The translations under genes and the position numbers were made by a program. A DNA stretch of 64,000 bases from contig NZ_JBHGAP010000001.1 of the NCBI RefSeq assembly GCF_042610495.1, positions 992,001 through 1,056,000 on the forward strand, written 5' to 3'. The DNA comes from RU20A sp042610495. Its GTDB lineage: Bacteria; Pseudomonadota; Alphaproteobacteria; Rhizobiales; Rhizobiaceae. This document shows, piece after piece, positions 32,987 to 42,282 of this stretch (position 1 is its first letter; each line of letters opens with the position of its first letter). The notes under the pieces were generated by a model that saw only the letters and a list, made by a program, of their open reading frames with translations, had not been told where the DNA came from and ran no database searches.

Positions 32987-33196
32987 GGCCCATCGACGCC
33001 AAGGCGTCGCCCCTTTCGGCCGGCCCCGCCCTCGGCGCGATTGCGTCGGGTCGTGCGCGGCGCTTCCACCGGAGACTGTAGGTGCTCCCGGAAGGAATTG
33101 CACCCGTTTTAAGGCAGGGCGGCTGAATGATGGCTGAATGGCGCGTGTCAAGCGCTGTGCCGGAATGGCACGCCGTTTTTGTGGAAATACCGAAGT

Positions 33197-35848
33197 TTAC
33201 CGCCGGGCGCCGGGCTGCCAGGGAAGGGGCACGGGCGCCTGTGTCGTGACCGCGGCCTGCGGCGGCGAGACCACCGAAGGGGCGGCCGCCGTCGCCGAGG
33301 CGCTGGTAGCATCACCCGGCTGGGCGGCCGACTTCGAAGCCTCCTCGGTCTCAACGAGTGCCGTACCGGCGTCCGCCACCACGAAGGGGCTCGCAATTCC
33401 CTCGGCGCGGAACCGTTCGAAGATCTGCAGCCGCAGATCGTTGCGCACCGCCATGGAGCTGACGATATCGGCCAGGAACACCCGCAGTTCGAAGGTCATG
33501 CGCTCGTCGCCGAAGCCGACGAAGACGGTCATCGGCGCCGGGTTTTTCAAGACCTGCGGCTGCTTGTCGGCGATCTCGGCGAGGAGTTCGAGGATGCGGC
33601 GCGGATTGGCGTCATAGCCGACGACGACGGAAATATCGGCCCGCCCGAGCCGGTTGCGGTGCGTCCAGTTGCCGACCGGCGCATTGATGAACAGCGAGTT
33701 CGGCACCATGATCGACTGGCGCTGGAATGTCTCGATCTCGGTCGCACGGACGGAAATGCGCTTGACGAAGCCTTCCGTCGTGCCCGTCGTCACCCAGTCG
33801 CCCACCTTGAAGGGGCGTTCGACAAGCAGGATCAGGCCCGAGACGAAATTCGAGACGATGTTCTGCAGACCGAAACCGACACCGAGCGAAAGCGCGCCGG
33901 CAACGAGCGCCAGGCTCGACAGGTCGATGCCGGCCGCGGAGATCGCGACAAGCCCCGCCAGCCCCACCCCGAGATAGCCGACGCCGGTGCGCACCGAGTT
34001 GCGCACGCCCGTATCGACCCGGCTCAGCGCCAGCACGCTGCTGTCCAGCCAGCGCTGGAACCAGCGGGTGATGATGTAGCCGGCGGCAAACAGCAGCAGG
34101 CCGGCCAGGATGCCGGCAAGCGAAATCGTGATGCTGCCGATGCGGATGTCAGTGACGATCCGGTAGGCCCAGGACTGGATATCCGCAATCTGGAAGCCCC
34201 ATTGCAGGAAGAGCAACGGCACGAAAACGCTGATGACCAGCGCATAGGTTCCAAGGCTCGCCGCAAGGCCGATCTGGTCCAGCGCGACGGCGCTCAGCCC
34301 GAAGCGCTTCTCCAGCCGGCTGCCGATCGCCGTATCGGCAAACGCGCCCTGCCGCGACAGCTCCCGCCCCGCCAGCATGCCGATATAGATGACAACGGCG
34401 ATCGCACCGGTAATGGTGATCTGCGTGGCGATGAAGCGGGCAAGCCCCACATAGCCCGTGACGGCCGCGCCGATCAGCGAGAGACCGATGAGGAAGAGCG
34501 GCGTCGAAATGTAGCGCGGCCAGCGGCGCGGCTTGGCATCGATGTCGTCCTCTGCCGGCGGCAGCGGCCGGACCATGGAGGCGCCGATCACGATGAGACC
34601 GATGATGATCGAGGCAAAGAAGCTCTTCACCACCGTCAGCACGACGGGCGAACCGAAGACCTCGCTGACCTCGGCCAGCAGATAGTCGATGCCGTTGACG
34701 AGGACCATGGCGAAGATGATGCCGGTCAGGATGCGTGCGCCACTGTCGGAGACCGCGACCAGTCGCCAGCGGCGATAGGCAGGCGCCAGCACCGCCTGCG
34801 ACAGCGTGGCGACGAAAAGCACGGCGACAATGGTGCCGAGCAGGTTGGACACGAGCGGCGCGATATCGGAGCGCAGCACGTTGAAACCATCGAGGCACAG
34901 ATAGCTGGTGACCGCGAAGGCGGAGACGCTGATCGTCGGCAGCATCGTCGACCAGAAAGCGACCGACAGCCTGCGGAAATAGCTGGGATCGTCGTCCTCG
35001 GGATCCCGCCGGAAGATCGAGGCGAACAGCCGCTTGCTGCCCGCAAGGAACACGGCCGCCGAGCACAGCGACAGGAAGATCGCGCCAAGCAGCGGCAGCC
35101 GCTTGTAGGTCCAAGAGAAACTGAGCCAGCTCGTCAGGCTGCGCCCGAGCGTCTGCATCTCGACCGTAAAGGCATCTGCAGCCGTCGAGAACATCTCGCC
35201 GGAGATCTGCGTGACGCCGAAAAGCGCCTTGGAAAACAGCGTACGGCGCGTGGCCGTGATGGCGTTCGATAGTTTCGTGGCACTGATGGACAGGTTCTCG
35301 GCCTGCCCGGTCAGCGCATTGATGTCGTTGCGCTCGCTCATCAGGCGCTGGCGCTCGGCGGTCACAGCCGCAGCTTCCGGCGGCTGCCCTTCGCCCGGCG
35401 GATCACCGAGCTCCGTCAGGCGCCCCTTGATCTCTTCCAGACGCGGGCGTGTCGCGGCCGAGGTCGTGAGGATCTGGCGTGCCAGCGCATCGACGGAAAC
35501 TTTGAGCTCAGACAGCGCAACGTCGTCGTCCTTGGCGGCGTCGAAGGATGACGACAGACGCTTCAGCTCTGCCGCTTCCTTGTCAAGCTCGGCGCTGACC
35601 TGCGCGCTCGTTTCCGTGCGGGCGCCACCGTCGGCCGGTGGCTGCTGGGCATTGGCACCGTCGGCCGGCGGCTGGCCCTGCTGCTGCAACTGCTTCTGGA
35701 TCTGCTGCACCTGCTGCAGCGGGGCGGGCTGGGTCGTTGTCTGCGCCAGCGCGCCCCGTGTGCCGGAAGCTACCAGCCCCACGAAGACGAAAAACAGAAG
35801 AAGGGCGCGCGCCGAAGGCCCGGCACGGTGATTGCAGCGATTGATCAT
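33197..35848 (-). CDS. Large MscS-family mechanosensitive channel with DUF3772 domain
   Basis: Protein of 883 residues. It has a signal peptide (ending ALAQ), a Gln-rich and then coiled-coil periplasmic region (DUF3772-like, to about residue 245), roughly ten transmembrane segments, and the MscS pore and beta domain near the C-terminus (GVGFGLQNIVSNFVSGLILL, ERPFKVGDWV, VPNSLFINAPVGNWTH). Such channels release osmolytes on hypo-osmotic shock. The C-terminal tail is Ala/Pro-rich. The ATG at 35848 is 4 bases after the DUF924 stop, so the two genes are probably co-transcribed. Confidence 0.93.
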   Translation of the reverse strand: MINRCNHRAGPSARALLLFFVFVGLVASGTRGALAQTTTQPAPLQQVQQIQKQLQQQGQPPADGANAQQPPADGGARTETSAQVSAELDKEAAELKRLSSSFDAAKDDDVALSELKVSVDALARQILTTSAATRPRLEEIKGRLTELGDPPGEGQPPEAAAVTAERQRLMSERNDINALTGQAENLSISATKLSNAITATRRTLFSKALFGVTQISGEMFSTAADAFTVEMQTLGRSLTSWLSFSWTYKRLPLLGAIFLSLCSAAVFLAGSKRLFASIFRRDPEDDDPSYFRRLSVAFWSTMLPTISVSAFAVTSYLCLDGFNVLRSDIAPLVSNLLGTIVAVLFVATLSQAVLAPAYRRWRLVAVSDSGARILTGIIFAMVLVNGIDYLLAEVSEVFGSPVVLTVVKSFFASIIIGLIVIGASMVRPLPPAEDDIDAKPRRWPRYISTPLFLIGLSLIGAAVTGYVGLARFIATQITITGAIAVVIYIGMLAGRELSRQGAFADTAIGSRLEKRFGLSAVALDQIGLAASLGTYALVISVFVPLLFLQWGFQIADIQSWAYRIVTDIRIGSITISLAGILAGLLLFAAGYIITRWFQRWLDSSVLALSRVDTGVRNSVRTGVGYLGVGLAGLVAISAAGIDLSSLALVAGALSLGVGFGLQNIVSNFVSGLILLVERPFKVGDWVTTGTTEGFVKRISVRATEIETFQRQSIMVPNSLFINAPVGNWTHRNRLGRADISVVVGYDANPRRILELLAEIADKQPQVLKNPAPMTVFVGFGDERMTFELRVFLADIVSSMAVRNDLRLQIFERFRAEGIASPFVVADAGTALVETEEASKSAAQPGDATSASATAAAPSVVSPPQAAVTTQAPVPLPWQPGARR

Positions 35849-35852
35849 CGGG

Positions 35853-36407
35853 TCAGAATCCGGCGCCTGGCTGGGCAAGATAGGCAGCCTCCGCCTCGCT
35901 GGAGGCGCGACCGAGCATGGCATTGCGATGCGGGAAGCGGCCAAAGCTGCGAATGACCTCCGCATGGCGGATGGCGTAATCGAGATAGAGCGGATGACCG
36001 AGCGTGGTGAAAAGCGCGACAGCCGTCTCCTGGTCCTGCAGATCCTCCGAATGCTCGAAGGGCAGGTAGAAGAAGATCCGACGGTCGGCCGATACCTTTT
36101 GGTCATCGCCAGTCGCCACCGCTTCGCGGGCCTGCGCCAGCGCCAGGCCGTCCGTCGCAAAGGCAAGCGCGGTGCCCCGATAGATATTGCGCGGAAGCTG
36201 GTCGAGCAGGATGATCGCGGCGAGCCGCCGCTCCGGAGTGCTGCGCCAGCTATCCGGCACGCCCCGTGCGAGATGCAAATGCGTGGGCGCAAAACGGCGC
36301 TCGCATTGTGCATCGAGCGACGGTGTCGGGTTGAACCAGTTCTCGGGCGTCAATTCCTCGAACCAGAAGCTCAATATCTCTTCGGGCGCACAGATCCGGT
36401 CGGGCAT
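35853..36407 (-). CDS. DUF924 family protein
   Basis: Soluble protein of 184 residues with the family blocks ILSFWFEELTPENWF, AAIILLDQLPRNIYRGTALAFA, RIFFYLPFEHSEDLQDQE and SFGRFPHRNAMLGR. DUF924 is a tetratricopeptide-like fold of unknown function, widespread in proteobacteria. GGAG lies 3 bases before the ATG at 36407. Confidence 0.92.
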   Translation of the reverse strand: MPDRICAPEEILSFWFEELTPENWFNPTPSLDAQCERRFAPTHLHLARGVPDSWRSTPERRLAAIILLDQLPRNIYRGTALAFATDGLALAQAREAVATGDDQKVSADRRIFFYLPFEHSEDLQDQETAVALFTTLGHPLYLDYAIRHAEVIRSFGRFPHRNAMLGRASSEAEAAYLAQPGAGF

Positions 36408-36614
36408 GCTCTCCGGTCTCCTCTCGCGGTCAGCGGCTATGGGCTGCGGCCTCGCCGCATCGTGCCAATCTAGCGTCGAAAGCCGGTGCGCAAAGCCTTC
36501 GCCCCGGATTTCGCTATCCCGGCGAATAGACGGCCGGGCGGCCACTGTCTACAGCCTCTTCCCATGTCGAAAAGATGACCAAGAAAGGCAAGGCTTCGCA
36601 ATCCTGCCCTGCGC

Positions 36615-36968
36615 CTAGCGTTGCCGCAGCATGCCCGGCAGCGTGCTGCCACCGGGACCGTAACGGCGCGCGCCGTCCAGGCAGGCGCTGTCCGTCAGGC
36701 CGGCTCTCAAAACCGCTCCCTCCCGCGCGCTCGCAAGCGTTTCGATCACGGCATAATCTTCGGCGCGCTCGCCGATCCGGCTGCCGCGCGAGACGGTGGT
36801 GACATTGATCATATCCACCTCAAGCGCCGGACACAGTCGTCCGATCGCGACGATGTCGGCGATCTTTTCGATGAGATCGCTGCGCACATCGCCCGCGGAG
36901 GCGGCAGAAGCGGCAGGCGCCGCAGCAAGGATGAAAGCGGAAAGACAGGCAGGCAGGGTCAGTCGCAT
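36615..36968 (-). CDS. Secreted hypothetical protein
   Basis: Protein of 117 residues. The signal peptide MRLTLPACLSAFILAAAPAA ends near ASA; the mature protein has cysteines at GRLCPALEVD and DSACLDG. GGAG lies 8 bases upstream of the ATG at 36968. No family is recognised. Upstream in-frame codons are not credible. Confidence 0.72.
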   Translation of the reverse strand: MRLTLPACLSAFILAAAPAASAASAGDVRSDLIEKIADIVAIGRLCPALEVDMINVTTVSRGSRIGERAEDYAVIETLASAREGAVLRAGLTDSACLDGARRYGPGGSTLPGMLRQR

Positions 36969-37137
36969 GACAAGCGCTCCGTTATCCCTCCCATAGATCG
37001 AAGTGTTCCACAGATTCGTCCGGATGCAAGAATTATGTTGCAGCGCAGCATGACAAATCGTGGCGACTGTCCGGATCAACGCCTGTTCGACGGGCCTTTG
37101 CGGCCTACATCCCATCTCGGAACACGGGAGACGAAAA

Positions 37138-37428
37138 ATGAAACACGGTCGCATCGCCGCTCTGCTCGCAGGCATCCTCCTTGCAGGCGGTGTGCTTGCG
37201 GGCTGCACGGCCACCGACGGCCCCGGCCTTGAGCCCATCCCCGGCAGCATCACCTATAATGGCCAACCCAGGACCAAGCTGACGAAGGCGCCGATCGGCA
37301 GCATCGTGCCCCATCAGTTCTTCGATGATCGCGGACGGCGCGTCGAGGAAACCTACGTCATCCAGCCGGATCGGTCGCTGAAGCTCACAAACCGGCGCGT
37401 TCAACCCGATTTCTTTCCGGAATTCTAG
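37138..37428 (+). CDS. Small lipoprotein, hypothetical
   Basis: Protein of 96 residues with a lipoprotein signal peptide and lipobox (MKHGRIAALLAGILLAGGVL, AGC). The mature part is short, with FFDDRGRRVEETYVIQPDRS. GGGAG precedes the ATG. An imperfect inverted repeat (37471-37482 with 37490-37501) follows and may end the transcript. Function unknown. Confidence 0.75.
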   Translation: MKHGRIAALLAGILLAGGVLAGCTATDGPGLEPIPGSITYNGQPRTKLTKAPIGSIVPHQFFDDRGRRVEETYVIQPDRSLKLTNRRVQPDFFPEF

Positions 37429-37555
37429 AGAGATCGAGCAGGACACGCCCCGACCGGGCTTGCATTGCCGCCACGTTCCGGCCGATTGTGCCGGGACGTG
37501 GCAGGCCGGACAAAAACGGCGTGTCATCTGAGCGTGACAATGCCGGCGTGAAGAA

Positions 37556-38005
37556 ATGATTTCGCAGAAAGCCAAATATGCCATGCGGGCGCTGGTCGCG
37601 CTCGCCCGCGTCGAACCCGGCACGAGCCTGATGATCGGCGAGATCGCCGAAAGCCAGAATATCCCGAAGAAGTTCCTCGAACAGATCCTGCTCGACCTCA
37701 AGCGCGAGGGCATCGTCACCAGCCGGCGCGGCAAGGCCGGCGGCTACCTGATGATGCGCGCGCCGGATGCCGTGAGCTTCGGCGAGGTGCTGCGTCTCAT
37801 CGACGGCCCCCTCGCCCCGCTGCCCTGCCTCAGCAAGGTCGCCTACCATCGCTGTGCCGACTGCACGAGCGAATCCGCTTGCGAGATTCGCCATGTCTTT
37901 GCCAAGGTGGCCGAGGCGACGCGTGACATTCTCGACGGCACCACGCTGGCCGACAGCCTGAGCGCGACAGCCGCCGGGCACACCATTCCCGGAATGGACG
38001 CCTGA
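37556..38005 (+). CDS. Rrf2-family transcriptional regulator
   Basis: Protein of 149 residues. The N-terminal winged helix (KYAMRALVALARVEPG, IPKKFLEQILLDLKREGIVTSRRGKAGGYLM) is followed by the cysteine cluster LPCLSKVAYHRCADCTSESAC, able to hold an iron-sulfur cluster as in IscR/RirA/NsrR. It lies 100 bases upstream of a sulfate transporter in the same direction. I infer control of sulfur uptake according to iron-sulfur or cysteine status. Confidence 0.9.
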   Translation: MISQKAKYAMRALVALARVEPGTSLMIGEIAESQNIPKKFLEQILLDLKREGIVTSRRGKAGGYLMMRAPDAVSFGEVLRLIDGPLAPLPCLSKVAYHRCADCTSESACEIRHVFAKVAEATRDILDGTTLADSLSATAAGHTIPGMDA

Positions 38006-38105
38006 AAGACAGGACGTTTCCCTGACGTGCCATCAGGAAGGAAATTCCTGCGTTCCGAAACACGACTGAACTGATAGTGTTTGATCATCAACAATGGAGG
38101 TGAAC

Positions 38106-39131
38106 ATGCAGTCCAGACGCTTCACGCGCATCCTGACAACGGCCCTGCTGGCCAGCGCGATCCAGGTCGGCGCCCTCGGCTTCGCCTTTGCCGACACGAC
38201 GATCCTCAACGTCTCCTACGATCCGACGCGCGAACTCTACAAGGACTACAACGCCGCCTTTGCTGAAAAGTGGAAGACGGATACGGGCGAGACCGTGACG
38301 ATCCAGACCTCGCACGGCGGTTCCGGCAAGCAGGCCCGCTCGGTGATCGACGGCCTTGAGGCCGATGTCGTGACGCTGGCGCTCGAAGCCGACATCGACG
38401 CCATCGCCAAGGAAACCGGCAAGATCCCGGCCGACTGGAAGGGTCGCCTTGCCAACAACAGCGCCCCCTACACCTCCACGATCGTCTTCCTGGTGCGCAA
38501 GGGCAATCCGAAGGGCATCAAGGACTGGGGCGATCTGGTCAAGGACGGCATCGAAGTCATAACGCCCAACCCGAAGACCTCCGGCGGCGCGCGCTGGAAC
38601 TTCCTCGCAGCCTGGGCCTGGGCCCGTCAGGCAAACGGCGGCGACGACACCAAGGCACAGGAATACGTGACCGAACTCTTCAAGCATGTCCCGGTTCTCG
38701 ATACCGGCGCGCGCGGCTCAACGACCACCTTCGTGCAGCGCGGCCTCGGCGACGTGCTTCTGGCCTGGGAAAACGAGGCCTATCTCTCGCTTGAAGAGCT
38801 CGGCCCGGACAAATTCGAGATCGTGACCCCCTCCGTCTCGATCAAGGCCGAGCCGCCTGTAGCCCTCGTTGACGGCAACGTCGATGGCAAGGGCACCCGC
38901 AAGGTTGCCGAAGCCTATCTCGAATACCTCTACTCGGATGTCGGCCAGAAGCTCGCCGCCAAGCACTACTACCGCCCCTTCAAGCCGGAACTGGCCGACA
39001 AGGCGGACATCGCCCGCTTCCAGGATTTGAAGCTCGCGACCATTGACGATTTCGGCGGCTGGAAGGAAGCTCAGCCGAAGTTCTTCGGAGATGGCGGCGT
39101 GTTCGACCAGATCTACAAGCCGGGACAATAA
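38106..39131 (+). CDS. Sulfate ABC transporter periplasmic binding protein
   Basis: Sbp/CysP-type protein of 341 residues with a signal peptide (to about residue 29) and the family motifs LNVSYDPTRELYKDYN, HGGSGKQARSVIDGLEADVV and RGSTTTFVQRGLGDVLLAWENEA. GGAGG sits 6 bases before the ATG at 38106, which I prefer to the ATG at 38094. It is the first gene of the sulfate/thiosulfate import operon. Confidence 0.95.
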   Translation: MQSRRFTRILTTALLASAIQVGALGFAFADTTILNVSYDPTRELYKDYNAAFAEKWKTDTGETVTIQTSHGGSGKQARSVIDGLEADVVTLALEADIDAIAKETGKIPADWKGRLANNSAPYTSTIVFLVRKGNPKGIKDWGDLVKDGIEVITPNPKTSGGARWNFLAAWAWARQANGGDDTKAQEYVTELFKHVPVLDTGARGSTTTFVQRGLGDVLLAWENEAYLSLEELGPDKFEIVTPSVSIKAEPPVALVDGNVDGKGTRKVAEAYLEYLYSDVGQKLAAKHYYRPFKPELADKADIARFQDLKLATIDDFGGWKEAQPKFFGDGGVFDQIYKPGQ

Positions 39132-39134
39132 GAC

Positions 39135-39995
39135 TTGACCATACATCGCACCCAGCGGCGATGGCAGATCAGACAGCCGAGCGTCATTCCGGGTTTCGGA
39201 CTGGCGCTCGGCGTCACGCTGTCATGGCTGACCCTGATCGTTCTCATTCCGCTGGCCGGGCTCGTTGCCCGCGCCAGCGGCATTGGCTTTTCCAGTTTTC
39301 TGGCGCTCGCGGCAGATCCGCGCGTGATCGCGGCCCTGAAGGTCTCCTTCGGCACCGCTTTCGTGGCCGCCCTCGTCAATGTCGTCTTTGGCGTCATCCT
39401 CGCCTGGGTTCTGGTGCGCTACCGCTTCTGGGGCCGCCGGATCATCGACGCCATGGTGGACCTGCCCTTCGCGCTGCCGACGGCAGTCGCCGGCATTGCG
39501 CTGACGGCCATCTACGCGCCGAATGGCTGGATAGGTTCCATTCTGGAGCCCCTCGGCCTGAAGATCGCCTTCACCCCGGCCGGCATCGTCGTGGCGCTGG
39601 TCTTCGTCGGCCTGCCCTTTGTGGTGCGCACGGTGCAGCCGATCATGGAAGAGATTGACCGCGAGGTGGAGGAAGCCGCAGCGACGCTTGGCGCCACCCG
39701 TTTCCAGACCATCAGCCGCGTGCTGCTGCCGGGCCTTGCGCCGGCCGTGCTGACCGGCTTCTCGCTCGCATTTGCCCGAGGCGTGGGCGAATACGGCTCG
39801 GTCATCTTCATCGCCGGCAACAAGCCCTATGTCTCGGAAATCGCGCCCCTCCTCATCGTCATCCGGCTCGAGGAGTTCAACTACGCCGGCGCGACGGCCA
39901 TTGCCGTCATCATGCTCATCATCTCCTTTGCCATGCTGCTGGTGATCAACAGCATCCAGGCCTGGAGCCGCAGGAGGTATGGTTATGGCGCATGA
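39135..39995 (+). CDS. cysT: Sulfate ABC transporter permease CysT (CysU)
   Basis: Inner-membrane permease of 286 residues with about six hydrophobic segments and the ABC-permease loop EVEEAAATLGATRFQTISRVLLPGLAPA. It appears to start at a TTG only 3 bases after the binding-protein stop, with no good ATG near the family N-terminus. It overlaps cysW by 11 bases. Confidence 0.93.
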   Translation: MTIHRTQRRWQIRQPSVIPGFGLALGVTLSWLTLIVLIPLAGLVARASGIGFSSFLALAADPRVIAALKVSFGTAFVAALVNVVFGVILAWVLVRYRFWGRRIIDAMVDLPFALPTAVAGIALTAIYAPNGWIGSILEPLGLKIAFTPAGIVVALVFVGLPFVVRTVQPIMEEIDREVEEAAATLGATRFQTISRVLLPGLAPAVLTGFSLAFARGVGEYGSVIFIAGNKPYVSEIAPLLIVIRLEEFNYAGATAIAVIMLIISFAMLLVINSIQAWSRRRYGYGA

Positions 39996-40851
39996 TGCCG
40001 ACAGCCTGAACGTTCAAAGCGCCACGACCGAAAGTCCGCTCGCTCGCCGCGCCCTGATCGGCCTGACGCTGGTCTTCCTGCTGCTGGTTCTTGTCCTGCC
40101 GCTCATCGCCGTCTTCACGGAAGCCCTGCGCAAGGGCGTGCCGGCCTTCTTCGAGGCGCTGGGCGATGCCGAGACCTTCTCGGCCATCCGCCTCACGCTC
40201 ATCGTCGCCGGCATCGCCGTGCCGCTAAACCTTGTCTTCGGCATCGCCGCCGCCTGGGCCATCGCCAAGTTCGAGTTCAAGGGCAAGGCCTTCCTGACGA
40301 CGCTGATCGACCTGCCCTTCTCGGTCTCGCCGGTCATCTCCGGCCTGGTCTTCGTGCTGCTCTTCGGCTCCCACAGCCTGCTCGGACCGATCCTGAAGAG
40401 CTACAATATCCAGATCCTCTTCGCCGTGCCGGGCCTCGTTCTTGCCACCGTCTTCGTCACCTTCCCCTTCGTCGCGCGCGAACTGATCCCGCTCATGCAG
40501 GAACAGGGCACGGCGGATGAGGAGGCGGCACTGTCGCTCGGCGCCTCCGGCTGGCAGACCTTCCTCTACGTGACGCTGCCCAACATCAAATGGGGCCTGC
40601 TTTATGGCGTGCTGCTGTGCAACGCGCGCGCCATGGGCGAGTTCGGCGCGGTCTCGGTCGTCTCCGGCCACATCCGCGGCATGACCAACACCATGCCGCT
40701 GCAGGTCGAGATCCTCTACAACGAATATAACTTCGTGGCCGCCTTCGCGGTCGCGACCCTGCTGGCCCTGCTGGCCCTCGTCACCCTCATCCTGAAGACG
40801 CTCCTGGAGCTGCGCTTCTCGGATGTGATCTCCAGCGGCCGCAGGCACTGA
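39985..40851 (+). CDS. cysW: Sulfate ABC transporter permease CysW
   Basis: Permease of 288 residues with the loop TADEEAALSLGASGWQTFLYVTLPNIKWGL and the CysW-typical VVSGHIRGMTNTMPLQVEILYNEYNFVAAFA. AGGAGG lies 7 bases before the ATG at 39985; an ATG at 39979 is also in frame. It partners CysT in the membrane. Confidence 0.94.
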   Translation: MAHDADSLNVQSATTESPLARRALIGLTLVFLLLVLVLPLIAVFTEALRKGVPAFFEALGDAETFSAIRLTLIVAGIAVPLNLVFGIAAAWAIAKFEFKGKAFLTTLIDLPFSVSPVISGLVFVLLFGSHSLLGPILKSYNIQILFAVPGLVLATVFVTFPFVARELIPLMQEQGTADEEAALSLGASGWQTFLYVTLPNIKWGLLYGVLLCNARAMGEFGAVSVVSGHIRGMTNTMPLQVEILYNEYNFVAAFAVATLLALLALVTLILKTLLELRFSDVISSGRRH

Positions 40852-40864
40852 AAGGCTTGAATTG

Positions 40865-41899
40865 ATGGAAGTCCGCGTCAAGAACATCGTCAAGGAATTC
40901 GCCCGCTTCCCGGCGCTGGAGAATGTCTCCCTCGACATCCGCTCGGGCGAGTTGATCGCGCTGCTCGGTCCCTCCGGCTCCGGCAAGACGACCCTGCTGC
41001 GCCTGATTGCCGGCCTGGAAACGCCGACCACCGGCCAGATCTTCTTCAGCGACGAGGATGCGTCGGAAAAGACCGTGCAGGAGCGCAATATCGGCTTCGT
41101 CTTCCAGCACTACGCCCTCTTCCGCCACATGACGGTGCTGGAAAACGTCTCCTTCGGCCTCAAGGTCCGCTCCGCCGACCGCCGGCCGCCGGCCGACGAC
41201 ATCCGCCGCCGCGCGCTGGAACTGCTCGACCTCGTGCAGCTGACCGGCCTCGAAAAGCGCTATCCGGCGCAGCTGTCCGGCGGCCAGCGCCAGCGCGTGG
41301 CGCTCGCCCGCGCCATGGCGGTCGAGCCGAACGTGCTGCTGCTCGACGAGCCCTTCGGCGCGCTCGACGCCCAGGTGCGCCGCGAACTGCGCAAGTGGCT
41401 GCGCGACATCCACGACCGCACCGGCCACACCACCGTCTTTGTCACACACGATCAGGAAGAAGCGCTCGAACTCGCCGACCGCGTCGTCGTCATGAGCAAG
41501 GGCAAGATCGAGCAGGTCGGCACCGCAGACGAGATCTACGACACGCCCGCCTCCCCCTTCGTCTACGGCTTCATCGGCGAATCCAACACGCTTGCGGTGC
41601 GCGTCGAAGGTGGCGAAGTCTGGTTCGAGGACCGCCCGATCGGCGTGAAGACGCCCGGCCAACCCGACGGCGACGCCAAGCTCTACTTCCGCCCCCACGA
41701 CATCGAGCTGCTGGACGGCTGCGGCGGCTGTCTGGCCGGCGTCGTCACGGCGTCCCGCCGCGTTGCCGGCACACGCCACGTCGAAGTTTCCACCGGCGCC
41801 TCCGGCGCAAGCGTGGAAATCGAACTGCCGAGCGACCGGGGCAATGTGGACGGCGCCCGCCTCGCCTTCCGTCCGAAGAAATGGACCCTTTTCCGCTAA
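40865..41899 (+). CDS. cysA: Sulfate ABC transporter ATP-binding protein
   Basis: ATPase of 344 residues: Walker A GPSGSGKTT, Q-loop FVFQHYALFRHMTV, signature LSGGQRQRVALARAM, Walker B VLLLDEPFGALDAQVR, H-loop FVTHDQEEA, and a C-terminal TOBE-like domain. It closes the operon. A perfect 10-base hairpin follows 14 bases after the stop. Confidence 0.96.
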   Translation: MEVRVKNIVKEFARFPALENVSLDIRSGELIALLGPSGSGKTTLLRLIAGLETPTTGQIFFSDEDASEKTVQERNIGFVFQHYALFRHMTVLENVSFGLKVRSADRRPPADDIRRRALELLDLVQLTGLEKRYPAQLSGGQRQRVALARAMAVEPNVLLLDEPFGALDAQVRRELRKWLRDIHDRTGHTTVFVTHDQEEALELADRVVVMSKGKIEQVGTADEIYDTPASPFVYGFIGESNTLAVRVEGGEVWFEDRPIGVKTPGQPDGDAKLYFRPHDIELLDGCGGCLAGVVTASRRVAGTRHVEVSTGASGASVEIELPSDRGNVDGARLAFRPKKWTLFR

Positions 41900-41913
41900 T
41901 CCCTGCCAGGCAA

Positions 41914-41938
41914 GGGCCGGCGCCCACCGCGCCGGCCC
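41914..41938 (+). terminator. Hairpin after the sulfate operon
   Basis: GGGCCGGCGC / GCGCCGGCCC perfect arms with a 5-base loop; no T run, so termination is probable but not certain. Confidence 0.5.
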
Positions 41939-42070
41939 CACCCGCCGCCCGATTTCCACAGGCTGATTTCGCACCAGCGAAAAGAAATTCAAAAAAGTTT
42001 CGCGAGGTGCTGGACAAGCCGAAAGAAGCTCTTTATAGCCCCCCTCACACCGCGGCGACGCGGTCCGGAT

Positions 42071-42146
<76 letters not shown>

Positions 42147-42282
42147 AATCAATCTCTTAAACAGAGTCCTGCAACCGTTTCGCAAACCGCGTGATCGTGT
42201 TTTGCCGTTGACGGCCTGCTAAGCCAGCGCGCAATCGCCAGAGAGAATCAGGTGGACCCACAGGTCGCTCCACCGCATCCTC

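Noticed and set aside
42010..42040. AAAGAAGCTCTTTAT upstream of tRNA-Lys, resembling the SahR-type sites
   Set aside because: The centre is three bases rather than two and the outer half-sites do not match; more likely part of the tRNA promoter.
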